The notes under the pieces were generated by a model. The model saw nothing but the letters and a program-made list of their open reading frames with translations, did no database searches and had not been told where the DNA came from. Made by a program: the position numbers and the translations under genes. Positions 43,365 to 54,364 of a DNA stretch of 64,000 bases are shown here, piece by piece; the first letter of the stretch is position 1; every line of letters begins with the position of its first letter. This DNA is from Lujinxingia sediminis (GTDB lineage: Bacteria > Myxococcota_A > Bradymonadia > Bradymonadales > Bradymonadaceae). The stretch covers positions 61,876 through 125,875 of the forward strand of contig NZ_SADD01000014.1 of assembly GCF_004005565.1 (NCBI RefSeq), given 5' to 3'.

Positions 43365-43580
43365 GTGAGCGATCATGTCTATAAGGTCATCACCCTCGTT
43401 GGATCCTCGCCAGATGGCATCGAAGCCGCCGTGGATAACGCGCTGAAAAAAGCCGGGGAATCGGTGCGCAACATGCGCTGGTTTGAGGTCAAAGAGACCC
43501 GCGGCCACATCACCGATGGGTCGGTCGCCCATTACCAGGTCAGGGTCGATGTGGGCTTTACCCTCGACGGATCGAGCTGA
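43365..43580 (+). CDS. dodecin
   Basis: Small dodecameric flavin-binding protein that stores or quenches FMN/riboflavin-type compounds. 71 residues, [20 protein letters not shown] to the C-terminal VGFTLDGSS, with the flavin-stacking tryptophan in [15 protein letters not shown]. Start is GTG 43365, with AAGGAG six bases upstream; longer frames start in other contexts and lack protein character. Divergent from photolyase. The length is exactly that of the family. Confidence 0.94.
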   Translation: MSDHVYKVITLVGSSPDGIEAAVDNALKKAGESVRNMRWFEVKETRGHITDGSVAHYQVRVDVGFTLDGSS

Positions 43581-43643
43581 TTTTCGGTAGATCGGGGGCG
43601 GCGCAATCGCGCGCATTCACGACGTCCGCCGGCGGAGGGACCG

Positions 43644-43913
43644 ATGTCCGAGAAGTACAGCAATCGTCATAAAAAACGCGTGGTGCAGGAGGGCGTGCGC
43701 GCCCTCAAAAACAAGCCCGGCTGGGACGTCGAGAACTTCGTCCCGGCCAGCGCCCGCGCGCAGGAGCGGCTGATGGAGCTCGATCAGCAATCACGCGACG
43801 AGAAGGTCTACGCTCAGGCCCAACGTTGTGAAGCCTGCGAGGGGTTGCGCGAGCGCAGCGGCGACACCACCGCTCTCTGCGAGACGCATCTGGCCGAGGC
43901 CATGGGCTTTTAG
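43644..43913 (+). CDS. small protein with Cys-Cys-Cys-His motif, unknown function
   Basis: 89 residues, not recognised. A basic N-terminus (SNRHKKRVVQEGVRALKNK) is followed by a helical middle and a C-terminal C62-x2-C65 ... C79-x2-H82 arrangement (RCEACEGLRE, ALCETHLAE), which could bind one zinc. GGAGGGA lies six bases before the ATG, so it is likely to be translated. It sits between dodecin and a histidine kinase gene with 33 bases to the latter. Confidence 0.6.
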   Translation: MSEKYSNRHKKRVVQEGVRALKNKPGWDVENFVPASARAQERLMELDQQSRDEKVYAQAQRCEACEGLRERSGDTTALCETHLAEAMGF

Positions 43914-43946
43914 AGGCTCGCGCGTCAGCACATCGAAGGGGGATTT

Positions 43947-46073
<2,127 letters not shown>

Positions 46074-46108
46074 ACTCAATGGCGAGCGAGGCCGGTGTTT
46101 CGGAAGGC

Positions 46109-46504
46109 TCAGCCGCCCTGGGTGCCCAGCTCGATGAGCTCGACTTTATATCCGTCCGGATCTTCGACAAACGCGATCACGGTGGTCCCATGCTTCATCG
46201 GGCCGGGCTCGCGCACGACGTTGCCGCCGGCGGCTTTGATGGCGTCGCAGGTTTTGTAGATGTCGTCGACGCCGAGCGCGATATGCCCGTAGGCATCGCC
46301 CAGGTCATAGCTGTCGCGATCCCAGTTGTAGGTCAGCTCCAGCGCCGGATGCGTTGACTCGGGGCCGTAGCCCAGGAAGGCCAGCGTGAATTTCCCTTCC
46401 GGGAAGTCCTTCTGGCGCAAGAGCGTCATGCCCAGAACGTCGGTGTAAAACGCAATGGAGCGCTCCAGGTTTCCGACGCGCAGCATGGTGTGCAGAATTC
46501 GCAT
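46109..46504 (-). CDS. gloA: glyoxalase I (lactoylglutathione lyase)
   Basis: Converts the hemithioacetal of methylglyoxal and glutathione to S-lactoylglutathione, a detoxification step in the cytoplasm. 131 residues: [25 protein letters not shown] at the N-terminus with the metal-ligand His5, [20 protein letters not shown], and [10 protein letters not shown] with the second His; [13 protein letters not shown] carries the final Glu ligand. The length fits the Ni-type GloA. Start at ATG 46504: GGAG is six bases upstream, while ATG 46510 would overlap it. Confidence 0.95.
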   Translation of the reverse strand: MRILHTMLRVGNLERSIAFYTDVLGMTLLRQKDFPEGKFTLAFLGYGPESTHPALELTYNWDRDSYDLGDAYGHIALGVDDIYKTCDAIKAAGGNVVREPGPMKHGTTVIAFVEDPDGYKVELIELGTQGG

Positions 46505-46751
46505 AGTCATCTCCGTGGCTTCAATAAAGGTGGCTCTCAGGACTCGCTCCAACCCCGTCTCAGGGGGGGCGAGCGCGGCGCGAAATCTAAGCCCGACTGA
46601 GCGCTGCGACAAGCCCCCAGACATATCGCGAGAACTCGGTGCGCTGCGCGCGAAGGTTGCGCCCTGAGGGGCTCATCCGTTAGGCTGCGGCGCAGAAGCG
46701 CCGCCTTTTAAGCTGTTTTGTGGATTCAATTTTCCCCAAGGAACACCCTTT

Positions 46752-47636
46752 ATGGACGCACCTAATATCGCGATCTTCGCCGACTTTGAGAACGTCGTCA
46801 TCGGCGCCAAAGACGCGAAGTACGACGACTTCGACATCCACCTCGTGCTCCAGCGCCTGCTCGATAAAGGCAACATCGTTGTCAAAAAAGCCTACGCCGA
46901 CTGGGACCGCTACAAGTCCTCCAAAAAGCCGATGCACGAGTCGGCCTTTGAGCTCATTGAGATTCCTCACGTCAGCTACTCGGGTAAAAACTCCGCAGAT
47001 ATTCGCATGGTCGTCGACGCCCTGGACCTCTGCTACACCAAGGCCCACGTCGACCTCTTCGTCATCATCAGCGGGGACTCCGACTTCTCGCCGCTGGTCA
47101 GTAAGTTGCGGGAAAATAACAAGAAAGTGATCGGTGTTGGGGTCAAAAACTCCTCCTCCGATCTGCTCATCGAGAACTGCGATGAGTACATCTTCTACGA
47201 TGATCTGGTGCGCGATAAGCGCAAGTCCAAAAAGGCCGAGAAGAGCAAGGGCCGCGACCGCCAGAGCTCCCGGCCTCGCAGCAGCAGCAGCAGCTCCAAC
47301 GGCGCGACCAGCCCGTCGAGCCCCCCCGAGAGCGCCCCGAAGAGCGCCCCGGCCACCCAGCATACCAAGGCCGATGAGGTCGGCTCCAAAGAAGAGGCGC
47401 TGGACCTGGTGCTCGACACCACCGAGTCGCTCTTCCGCGAACGCGATGAGAATGTCTGGGGCTCGATGGTCAAGCAGACCATCAAGCGCAAAAAGCCCCA
47501 CTTCTCCGAGACCTTCTACGGCTACCGCAACTTCAGCGACCTTTTGGAAGACGCCGAAAAACGCGGTCTGCTGGAGCTGAAGAAAGACGAAAAATCCGGC
47601 GGCTACATCATCCTGGGTTTTGGCCCTCAGGCCTGA
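46752..47636 (+). CDS. NYN-domain ribonuclease-like protein with C-terminal LOTUS/OST-HTH domain
   Basis: 294 residues. The N-terminal NYN (PIN-like) domain begins [14 protein letters not shown], with Asp11 and later [14 protein letters not shown] and [14 protein letters not shown] supplying the acidic metal-binding residues. A basic low-complexity linker ([16 protein letters not shown] and Ser-rich) precedes a C-terminal winged-helix of the OST-HTH/LOTUS type ([33 protein letters not shown]). NYN-LOTUS proteins occur in bacteria and eukaryotes and are thought to process or bind RNA. AAGGA lies nine bases before the ATG. It is 20 bases ahead of thyA. Confidence 0.9.
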   Translation: MDAPNIAIFADFENVVIGAKDAKYDDFDIHLVLQRLLDKGNIVVKKAYADWDRYKSSKKPMHESAFELIEIPHVSYSGKNSADIRMVVDALDLCYTKAHVDLFVIISGDSDFSPLVSKLRENNKKVIGVGVKNSSSDLLIENCDEYIFYDDLVRDKRKSKKAEKSKGRDRQSSRPRSSSSSSNGATSPSSPPESAPKSAPATQHTKADEVGSKEEALDLVLDTTESLFRERDENVWGSMVKQTIKRKKPHFSETFYGYRNFSDLLEDAEKRGLLELKKDEKSGGYIILGFGPQA

Positions 47637-47656
47637 TTTTTGCGCGAGCTACGACC

Positions 47657-48451
47657 ATGCAAGCCTACCTCGACTTGATGGCCCACGTGCTTGAGCACGG
47701 GGTGGTGCGCGACGATCGCACCGGCACCGGCACCCGGGGCATCTTCGGCCACCAGATGCGCTTCGATCTCTCGGAGGGCTTTCCGGCGGTGACCACCAAG
47801 AAGCTGCACTTCCGCTCGATCATTCATGAGCTCTTGTGGTTTCTGCGCGGCGACGCCAACATCGCGTACCTCAAAGAGCATAAGGTGCGCATCTGGGATG
47901 AATGGGCCGACGAAGAGGGTAACCTCGGGCCGGTATACGGGGTGCAGTGGCGCTCCTGGCCCACCCCCGACGGGGGGCATATCGACCAGATCGCCCGCGT
48001 GATTGAGCAGCTGCGCACCAGGCCCCATTCGCGCCGTCATATCGTGAGCGCGTGGAACGTGGCCGACGTCGAGTCGATGGCGCTGCCGCCCTGCCACACG
48101 CTCTTCCAGTTCTATGTGAGCCAGGGGCGTTTGAGCTGCCAGCTCTACCAGCGCAGCGCCGACATCTTTCTGGGGCTTCCCTTTAACATCGCCTCCTATG
48201 CGCTGTTGACCTCGATGGTGGCACAGGTCGTGGGGCTTCAACCCGGCGACTTTGTGCACACCCTGGGCGACGCGCACCTCTATCTCAACCATATCGAGCA
48301 GGCGCAGCTGCAGCTGAGCCGGGAGCCGATGGAGCTTCCCACCCTCTGGCTCAACCCGGAGATCACGGAGATCGACCGGTTCACCTTCGACGATATTCGC
48401 ATCGAGGGGTACGCGTCCCATCCCAAGATCAGCGCCCCGATTGCGGTCTGA
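47657..48451 (+). CDS. thyA: thymidylate synthase
   Basis: Methylates dUMP to dTMP with methylene-tetrahydrofolate, which is oxidised to dihydrofolate. 264 residues with the catalytic Cys146 in [13 protein letters not shown], the dUMP loop RTGTGT, and [20 protein letters not shown]. Numbering and length equal E. coli ThyA. It ends three bases before folA, so substrate recycling (dihydrofolate to tetrahydrofolate) is encoded in the next gene. The NYN-LOTUS gene is directly upstream. Confidence 0.97.
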   Translation: MQAYLDLMAHVLEHGVVRDDRTGTGTRGIFGHQMRFDLSEGFPAVTTKKLHFRSIIHELLWFLRGDANIAYLKEHKVRIWDEWADEEGNLGPVYGVQWRSWPTPDGGHIDQIARVIEQLRTRPHSRRHIVSAWNVADVESMALPPCHTLFQFYVSQGRLSCQLYQRSADIFLGLPFNIASYALLTSMVAQVVGLQPGDFVHTLGDAHLYLNHIEQAQLQLSREPMELPTLWLNPEITEIDRFTFDDIRIEGYASHPKISAPIAV

Positions 48452-48454
48452 GCC

Positions 48455-49033
48455 ATGGATATTGTGCTTATCGCCGCGCTCGATGAGGGAATGGCCATCG
48501 GAGGTCAGAACGATCTTCTCTGGCGGCTGCCCGATGATTTTGCGCATTTCAAAAAGCGCACGCTGGGCCGCCCGGTGATCATGGGTCGAAAGACCTTTGA
48601 ATCACTGGGAGCTCCGCTGCCCGGCCGCCCCAATCTGGTGCTCACCCGTAACACCGATTACCAGTCGGAGGGCGCCGAGATCTTCGCTCATCTCGACGAC
48701 GCGCTCGCTGCTGCCCGCGATGATCACCAGGCCGAAGAGGCGATGATTGGCGGTGGTGCCACCCTCTATGAGGCGACGCTACCCATGGCCGATCGCCTGA
48801 TCCTCACGGTGGTGCATGGCCGTCATCAGGGCGATACGTTCTTCCCCGACTTCGATAGCGATCAGTGGGTGGTGGATTCGTTGGAGCATCACCCGCAGGA
48901 TGCGCGCCACGCGCTCAGCTTCACGATCGTGGAACTTGTGCCCGCCGGCGATGCTCCGCCGCGGCGAAGCGTGCGCAGAGTAGAAGCGCCGGGAGCAACG
49001 CTCCCGGCGATCTTGCAACAGCTCAGCCCTTAA
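48455..49033 (+). CDS. folA: dihydrofolate reductase
   Basis: Reduces dihydrofolate to tetrahydrofolate with NADPH. 192 residues, with MAIGGQNDLLWRLPDDF including the substrate carboxylate Asp28, RPVIMGRKTFESLG, RPNLVLTRN and GGGATLYEATLPMADRL. A C-terminal extension of about 25 residues (APPRRSVRRVEAPGAT) exceeds the usual 160-165-residue chain. A 10-bp GC hairpin lies inside its last codons. Coupled to thyA with a three-base gap. Confidence 0.95.
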   Translation: MDIVLIAALDEGMAIGGQNDLLWRLPDDFAHFKKRTLGRPVIMGRKTFESLGAPLPGRPNLVLTRNTDYQSEGAEIFAHLDDALAAARDDHQAEEAMIGGGATLYEATLPMADRLILTVVHGRHQGDTFFPDFDSDQWVVDSLEHHPQDARHALSFTIVELVPAGDAPPRRSVRRVEAPGATLPAILQQLSP

Positions 49034-49048
49034 ATCACGACATCGTGA

Positions 49049-49999
49049 TCAGAAGGGGGGATTTTCGGTGGTCGGGTCGCGGTCGTCCATCACATCATCC
49101 CAGATCTCTTCAAAGAAGTTGCGATCCTCGTGGGTGATGTCGGCGCGGACTTCCCCGTCGCGGTTATCCTCGGTGACGACGTTGACGTAGAAGTCGTCGG
49201 CCTTCATCCGAAGGCTCTCTTCGGTGCTCAGGGTGGCGGTGTACCAGAAGCGCACGCTGTTATCGTCGATCATCTCGTAGTCGAGGTTGAAGAGCAGCGG
49301 GCCGGTGTTTTCATCATCGTCGGTGTCGTGGAGGTTGACCGCGCCGCCGTTGATCTCGACCGGAGCGCTGGAGAGGTCATCGACCACACCGCTGATAACC
49401 AGCGTGTTGTCACGGCGCAAAATGGCCCACATCCAGCCTTCGGCGTCGCTGTCCACGTTATGGGGCTCGGCCTCAGGCGTGAGCATCATGCCCCAGGAGT
49501 CGTCAATGCCCGAGACGTCGGGCGCAGACTCGTTGAGCTGAGCACGCAGCTCCCCATCGGGGTACGCCACGCTGTGCACTGTGAGGTAGTAGCGGCCCGC
49601 ACGGAACGCCTGAAGCTGGTCCGCATTCAGATCGATCGCTTCGGAGAAGTTGCCGCCGCGATCGTCGTCGTCGACCTCCACATCGAAGGTAAAGAGGCTG
49701 CGGCCGATCTCATCATCGGTATCTTCACGAAGATGCACCGCGCCGCCGCCGAACGAGCGCAGGTCGGCGACCAGGTTATCAAAGTCGCCTTCAATGCGCA
49801 GAGTGTCGTCATCATCGAGTGCAACGTCGATCTTCCCACGTCCGGTGGAGGCGACCGATGGTTCCATGAAGTCGCCGGCCAGCGCGCTGGAGTAGCTCAG
49901 CGTGACATCATCGGTGGGATCGAGCTCGGTGCCGCAGCCCCACTGCAGGGTCGCCGCCGCGCCGATGAGGGAGATGCTGATCCATCGCATCGTTCTCAT
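49049..49999 (-). CDS. lipoprotein with two CHRD domains
   Basis: 316 residues. Signal sequence with lipobox QWGC (Cys22); start at ATG 49999 (AAGGAG nine bases upstream). Two CHRD-type beta repeats follow: DFDNLVADLRSFGGGAVHLRE ... YYLTVHSVAYPDGELRAQL and VVDDLSSAPVEINGGAVNLHD ... YVNVVTEDNRDGEVRADI. Each has the AH-like or VNL strand and the GE(V/L)RA close. CHRD was named from chordin and its bacterial role is unknown. The final 20 residues are acidic (DVMDDRDP). Single gene converging with folA; 346 bases upstream are shared with the cyclic-nucleotide-binding gene. Confidence 0.85.
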   Translation of the reverse strand: MRTMRWISISLIGAAATLQWGCGTELDPTDDVTLSYSSALAGDFMEPSVASTGRGKIDVALDDDDTLRIEGDFDNLVADLRSFGGGAVHLREDTDDEIGRSLFTFDVEVDDDDRGGNFSEAIDLNADQLQAFRAGRYYLTVHSVAYPDGELRAQLNESAPDVSGIDDSWGMMLTPEAEPHNVDSDAEGWMWAILRRDNTLVISGVVDDLSSAPVEINGGAVNLHDTDDDENTGPLLFNLDYEMIDDNSVRFWYTATLSTEESLRMKADDFYVNVVTEDNRDGEVRADITHEDRNFFEEIWDDVMDDRDPTTENPPF

Positions 50000-50345
50000 A
50001 GTACTGCTCCTTGGTTGGTACGGCCTGCGTCGGTGCTCGGTCCTCTTCGGAGGTCCTGCGCCCTGTGGCAGCCGATGATCAACGCTGGCTCGCCAGGAGG
50101 AGTCCATCCAGCCGACGAGGGGAAGCGTTGAGGTGCGAATAGTGTGAATTTCGACATTGATTGGACATGGTCAATGCCACGAGAAGTGAAGGAGCGGCCA
50201 CCGCCGAGGTGCCAGGCGAAGTTGTTGCGCCTTATCAGGTGCACCGATACACTGCGGCGAGCCTGGCGTGGAAATGCGCTGCGCCCGTTTTGATTGAATG
50301 AACGCGCCCGGCCTTGGCGGGCGCACTCTTTGCGATGAGTGCGTT
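50000..50345. other. 346-base divergent intergenic region
   Basis: Between the CHRD lipoprotein gene (minus) and the first cNMP-binding gene (plus). I found no clear promoter pair. A loose GC hairpin lies around 50301-50326 before the plus-strand gene. Nothing else is supported. Confidence 0.35.
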
Positions 50346-50891
50346 ATGAGCACAACGATCACCGCCCGCACCGCCGATCTTCGCGCGGTGTTTGAGTCTC
50401 TGGAGCTCTTCCAGACCCTGAGCGCTTCCGAGGTCAGCGAGGTGGTGGGGGCTTGCACCGCCGAGGCTCTGGAGGCTCACACGCTGCTCTTTGAGCAGGG
50501 GGATGAGTCGGACGCGCTCTACATCGTGCGCAGCGGCACTCTGGAGGTCTCCGCGGTCAGCCCCCTGGGTGAGAAGGTCGTGCTGGCCACGCTGGGCCAG
50601 GGCACGGTGGTGGGGGAGATGAGCCTGATTGAGGGCGGTCCTCGCTCGGCCACCGTCAGCGTGGTTGATGAGGTGGAAGTTCTCAAGCTCTCGCGTGCCT
50701 CGTTTGAGGCCATGCGCCGCGCCGGCAGCAAGGCCGCCTATAAGATCATCCTGGGACTGGCACGCACCGTCGGGGAGCGACGTCGCCGGACGGACGAGCG
50801 CGTTGAAGAGGTGTTTCTGGACCCGGACGACCATATCGACGCCTTTGAGAGTCAACTTCACGATATGCTCGGTCGCCTCCGTAAGGCCTGA
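50346..50891 (+). CDS. cyclic-nucleotide-binding-domain protein (canonical pocket)
   Basis: 181 residues with one cNMP-binding domain, from FQTLSASEVSEVVGACT to about residue 130. The phosphate-binding cassette is intact: GEMSLIEGGPRSATVSV, whose Glu and Arg bind the ribose and cyclic phosphate. The short C-terminal helical part lacks a DNA-binding HTH, so it is not a CRP-type regulator. It probably signals by protein contact. The start ATG 50346 is chosen because an upstream in-frame ATG gives a Cys-rich leader that is not family-like. Next gene, 22 bases on, is a diverged relative. Confidence 0.85.
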   Translation: MSTTITARTADLRAVFESLELFQTLSASEVSEVVGACTAEALEAHTLLFEQGDESDALYIVRSGTLEVSAVSPLGEKVVLATLGQGTVVGEMSLIEGGPRSATVSVVDEVEVLKLSRASFEAMRRAGSKAAYKIILGLARTVGERRRRTDERVEEVFLDPDDHIDAFESQLHDMLGRLRKA

Positions 50892-50913
50892 GCTTTTGAC
50901 GCCGGACTCATCT

Positions 50914-51429
50914 ATGCAGACTGACCGTCACCGCCTGGCCCGCGAAGCGCTGCGCGCGCGACCCTTTTTCGATACGCTGAGCGACGAGGAGTTCGAACGC
51001 CTGATCGACGCCTGCGATCTGCGCACCCTCGCTCCGCGCGAGGTGCTCTGGGCGGTGGGGCGCCAGGGGCAGTCCTGTTACGTGCTCATCTCCGGGCGTC
51101 TGGAGCAGTCGCTGACCCGTCAGCCGGCAGGGCGCAAGGTCACGCAGATCGACCGGCCCGGCACCTTTATGGCGCTCTCCTATCTGGTCAAACCCTGGCG
51201 CCACCACAGCTCGACCATTGCCCTGGAGCGCAGCGTGGTGCTCAAGCTGGACCGCGAGCGTTTTGAAGCCATGTTTGAGGCCGGCGACGCCGTGGCGTTT
51301 CGCCTGGTCGATGAGCTGGCCGAGGCGCTGGTGCAGGAGATGCGCGACGCCAATGAGCGTCTCCACGAGGTCTTTGGCAACCCGGCCGAGACCTTGCGCC
51401 TGCTTCGCAGGCGCACCCGTAACGCCTGA
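50914..51429 (+). CDS. cyclic-nucleotide-binding-like protein with degenerate pocket
   Basis: 171 residues, same fold as the preceding gene (FFDTLSDEEFERLIDACDLRTL, VLISGRLEQSLTRQPAGRKV). At the phosphate-binding cassette it reads GTFMALSYLVKPWRHHSSTI, so the Glu and the PRSA signature are lost. It probably no longer binds cNMP, or binds something else. No HTH. Likely co-transcribed with the preceding gene, which suggests a heteromer of an active and an inactive subunit. gpsA follows after 54 bases. Confidence 0.78.
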   Translation: MQTDRHRLAREALRARPFFDTLSDEEFERLIDACDLRTLAPREVLWAVGRQGQSCYVLISGRLEQSLTRQPAGRKVTQIDRPGTFMALSYLVKPWRHHSSTIALERSVVLKLDRERFEAMFEAGDAVAFRLVDELAEALVQEMRDANERLHEVFGNPAETLRLLRRRTRNA

Positions 51430-51483
51430 AACTCTTTTACATTCATACGCTTAAGCGAATGTGTTGGTGAGCTGGAGGTACGC

Positions 51484-52494
51484 ATGAAGATCGGTGTGAT
51501 CGGAGGTGGTTCCTGGGGAACAGCGCTCGCAAGGCTGCTGGCCGACCAGGGCCATCAGGTGTTGATGTGGGTCCATGAGCCGACCCTGGTCGAGGCGATA
51601 AACGGCACGCGCCAGAATAACGTCTACCTCGATGGCATTGATTTGCCCGAGAATCTGGTCGCGACCAACGACATGGAAGAGGCGGTCCGCGGCAAAGAGA
51701 TGATCGTCTCGGTGCCGCCCAGCCACGTGCTGCGCGAGGTGATGACTCAGGCCGCTCCCTTTTTGTCCGACGGGGTGCCCATTGTGAGCGCCACCAAAGG
51801 CATCGAGAATGATTCTCTGATGCTGGTCAGCGAGATCCTCGAAGACGTACTCGCCCCGCGCTTTCACCCCTTCTTATGCTACCTCTCCGGCCCGAGCTTT
51901 GCCCGGGAGGTCGCCACCTGCAAACCCACCGCGGTGACCATCGCCAGCTACAACCATCGTCTGGCGGTGAAGGTGCAGCAGGTCTTCAGCAACGGCTATT
52001 TTCGGGCCTACACCTCCAACGACGTGGTGGGTGTGGAGATCGGCGGGGCGCTCAAGAACGTCATCGCCATCGCTTCGGGAGCGGTCAGCGGCATGGAGCT
52101 GGGCTTGAACGCCTCGGCCGGTATGATCACCCGCGGGCTCAACGAGATCACGCGCCTGGGTGTGCGCATGGGGGCCAACCCCCTCACGCTGACCGGTCTG
52201 GCCGGTATGGGCGACCTGGTGCTGACGTGCACCGGCGGCTTGAGCCGTAACCGCACCGTCGGATTTAAGCTGGGCCAGGGCATGACCATCGACGCCATCT
52301 TGAGCGAGATGAACATGGTCGCCGAGGGCATCAAGACCTCGCGCAGCGTGCATAATCTTGCGCAAAAGATCGGTGTGGAGATGCCCATCAGCGAACAGGT
52401 CTACCAGGTGATCTACGAGGGCAAAGACACCCGCCAGGCCGTCACCGACCTGATGTCGCGTCCGCTTAAGGCGGAGCTCGGTGGCTGGATGTGA
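51484..52494 (+). CDS. gpsA: glycerol-3-phosphate dehydrogenase [NAD(P)+]
   Basis: Makes sn-glycerol 3-phosphate from dihydroxyacetone phosphate for phospholipid synthesis. 336 residues: N-terminal dinucleotide loop GVIGGGSWGTALARLL, LSGPSFAREVA, the catalytic Lys in IGGALKNVIAIASG, and GLAGMGDLVLTCTGGLSRNR. Length matches the bacterial enzyme. GGAGGT six bases before the ATG. Converges with prfC through a bidirectional terminator. Confidence 0.97.
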   Translation: MKIGVIGGGSWGTALARLLADQGHQVLMWVHEPTLVEAINGTRQNNVYLDGIDLPENLVATNDMEEAVRGKEMIVSVPPSHVLREVMTQAAPFLSDGVPIVSATKGIENDSLMLVSEILEDVLAPRFHPFLCYLSGPSFAREVATCKPTAVTIASYNHRLAVKVQQVFSNGYFRAYTSNDVVGVEIGGALKNVIAIASGAVSGMELGLNASAGMITRGLNEITRLGVRMGANPLTLTGLAGMGDLVLTCTGGLSRNRTVGFKLGQGMTIDAILSEMNMVAEGIKTSRSVHNLAQKIGVEMPISEQVYQVIYEGKDTRQAVTDLMSRPLKAELGGWM

Positions 52495-52521
52495 CGCGGG
52501 GGTAAGTGGTTGATTTTAATG

Positions 52522-52553
52522 AAAAAACGGACGCCCGGAGGCGTCCGTTTTTT
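52522..52553. terminator. bidirectional terminator between gpsA and prfC
   Basis: A-run, stem CGGACGCC / GGCGTCCG with a four-base loop, then six T. Works for the plus-strand gpsA and the minus-strand prfC. Confidence 0.9.
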
Positions 52554-52602
52554 GTTGCGCGGAGTCTCACTGGCCTCGTCGAGGAGGCCAGGGCACTCAG
52601 GC

Positions 52603-54243
52603 TCAGACCGTGGAGCCGTGCAGCTCTTCGAGCCCCGGGGTGCCGGGAGGGTTGGGCAAAAAGCGCAGCTTCGGGTTCTGCTGGCTGCAGTAATTCAGCG
52701 CCCAGTCGTTGCGGAAGAGCACGATGGGCAGATCATCGCGATCGTGGAGCACCTTGGTGTAGTCCTGGCGGTTGAAGGCGGCTTCATCGAAGGGCTCGCC
52801 ATCGACCCAGCGGGCGTGTTTGAAGTTGAGCTGACGCAGGTTGACCTTGACCTTGTATTCGTTCTCCAGGCGATGCTGGAGCACCTCAAACTGCAGGATA
52901 CCGACCGCACCGACGACCGCGTCGAGGTCGCCCAGGTGGGGCTGGCGGAAGACCTGAATGGTGCCCTCCTCCGAGAGCTGGTCGAGGCCCTTGGTGAGCT
53001 GCTTGCGCTTGAGCGCCTCTTTGATCTCGACGACCGCAAAATGCTCGGGGCTAAATCGGGGGATCTCGGTTTCTTCGACCGGCTCGCCGGTGAAGAGGGT
53101 GTCGCCGATGCGGTAGTTGCCCGGGTCGTAGAGGCCGATGATATCGCCGGCAAACGCTCGCCCGGCGACCTCCCGATCGGAGGCCATGAAGGTCTGGGGG
53201 TAGGCCAGCTTGACCTGGCGGTTGTCGCGCTTGATGGTCGCCTGCATGTCTTTTTCAAACACGCCGGAGGTGATGCGCATAAAGGCCAGGCGGTCGCGGT
53301 GGGCCGGGTTCATGTTGGCCTGGATCTTAAAGACGAAGCCCGAGAACTCCGGGCGCGTCGGGTTGACCGCCGCGCGGTCTTTGGCCTCGGCCGGCGAGGG
53401 TGCCATCTCGACGAAGGCTTTGAGGAAGGGGCCCACTCCGAAGTTGGTCATCGCCGAGCCGAAGAACATCGGGGTGAGTTCACCGGCGCGCACGCGCTCC
53501 AGATCGAAGGGGTCGCCGGCGATGTCCAGGAGCTCGATATCGTCGAGGAGCTTGAGGTAGCGGTCGGTCCCCAGGAGCTGTTCGGCTCTGGGGTCATGGA
53601 GATCGACGGTGACCTCCTCGACGATCGACTCCCCGTGGGATCCCTGGGAGTCGAAGACGATGATCTTTTCATTGAGTCGGTCGTAAACGCCCTTAAACTC
53701 CTTACCATCACCGATGGGCCAGTTGATGGGGCAGGAGCGGATGCCGAGGATATCTTCGATCTCCTCCATCAGCTCCAGCGGCGGGCGGCCGTAGCGGTCC
53801 ATCTTGTTCACGAAGGTGAAGATGGGGAGTTTGCGCATCGCGCAGACCTTGAAGAGCTTGATGGTCTGCGGCTCGACGCCTTTAGCGACATCCATAAGCA
53901 TCACGGCGCTGTCTGCGGCCGCGAGCGTGCGGTAGGTGTCTTCGGAGAAGTCAGCGTGGCCGGGGGTGTCGAGCAGATTGATGGCGTAGTCGCCATAGGG
54001 GAACTGCAAGACCGAGGAGGTGATGGAGATGCCGCGCTGCTGCTCCATCTCCATCCAGTCGCTCACCGCGTGTTTGGCGGCGCGTCGGCTTTTGACACTG
54101 CCTGCCAGGTGGATGGCACCGCCGTAAAGCAGGAGCTTCTCGGTCATGGTGGTCTTACCGGCGTCGGGGTGCGAGATGATCGCGAAGGTGCGCCGGCGTT
54201 GGACCTCCTCGGCGATTTTTTTAGGGGAGAGGTCGGTGCTCAT
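52603..54243 (-). CDS. prfC: peptide chain release factor 3
   Basis: GTPase that removes RF1/RF2 from the ribosome after termination. 546 residues: G1 SHPDAGKTTMTEKLL near residue 25, the RF3-specific GSVKSRRAAKHAVSDWMEMEQQRGISI switch region, G3 DTPGHADFSEDTYRTL, G4 NKMDR and an RF3-type C-terminus (QQNPKLRFLPNPPGTPG). Start taken as ATG 54243. No Shine-Dalgarno precedes it: the eight bases before read ATCCTCCT, which matches the anti-Shine-Dalgarno rather than its complement. An in-frame TTG at 54285 is the alternative. Confidence 0.95.
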   Translation of the reverse strand: MSTDLSPKKIAEEVQRRRTFAIISHPDAGKTTMTEKLLLYGGAIHLAGSVKSRRAAKHAVSDWMEMEQQRGISITSSVLQFPYGDYAINLLDTPGHADFSEDTYRTLAAADSAVMLMDVAKGVEPQTIKLFKVCAMRKLPIFTFVNKMDRYGRPPLELMEEIEDILGIRSCPINWPIGDGKEFKGVYDRLNEKIIVFDSQGSHGESIVEEVTVDLHDPRAEQLLGTDRYLKLLDDIELLDIAGDPFDLERVRAGELTPMFFGSAMTNFGVGPFLKAFVEMAPSPAEAKDRAAVNPTRPEFSGFVFKIQANMNPAHRDRLAFMRITSGVFEKDMQATIKRDNRQVKLAYPQTFMASDREVAGRAFAGDIIGLYDPGNYRIGDTLFTGEPVEETEIPRFSPEHFAVVEIKEALKRKQLTKGLDQLSEEGTIQVFRQPHLGDLDAVVGAVGILQFEVLQHRLENEYKVKVNLRQLNFKHARWVDGEPFDEAAFNRQDYTKVLHDRDDLPIVLFRNDWALNYCSQQNPKLRFLPNPPGTPGLEELHGSTV

Positions 54244-54364
54244 AGGAGGATCGCTTTTCTGGAAGAGACGTCGAGGTGGGGCCAAATTTTCAGGGCCCCG
54301 GGCGCGCGCAGAATAATGCGCGGGGGCAAGGCTTACAAGCGCGGCAGCGCGCAGGGGGGAATCC

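Noticed and set aside
46505..46751. Mobile-element boundary or small gene between glyoxalase and the NYN gene.
   Set aside because: No inverted terminal repeat, transposase motif or plausible reading frame with a ribosome site was seen.
48988..49010. Hairpin inside the end of folA as a terminator.
   Set aside because: It lies in the coding sequence and has no T-run; likely due to codon composition.
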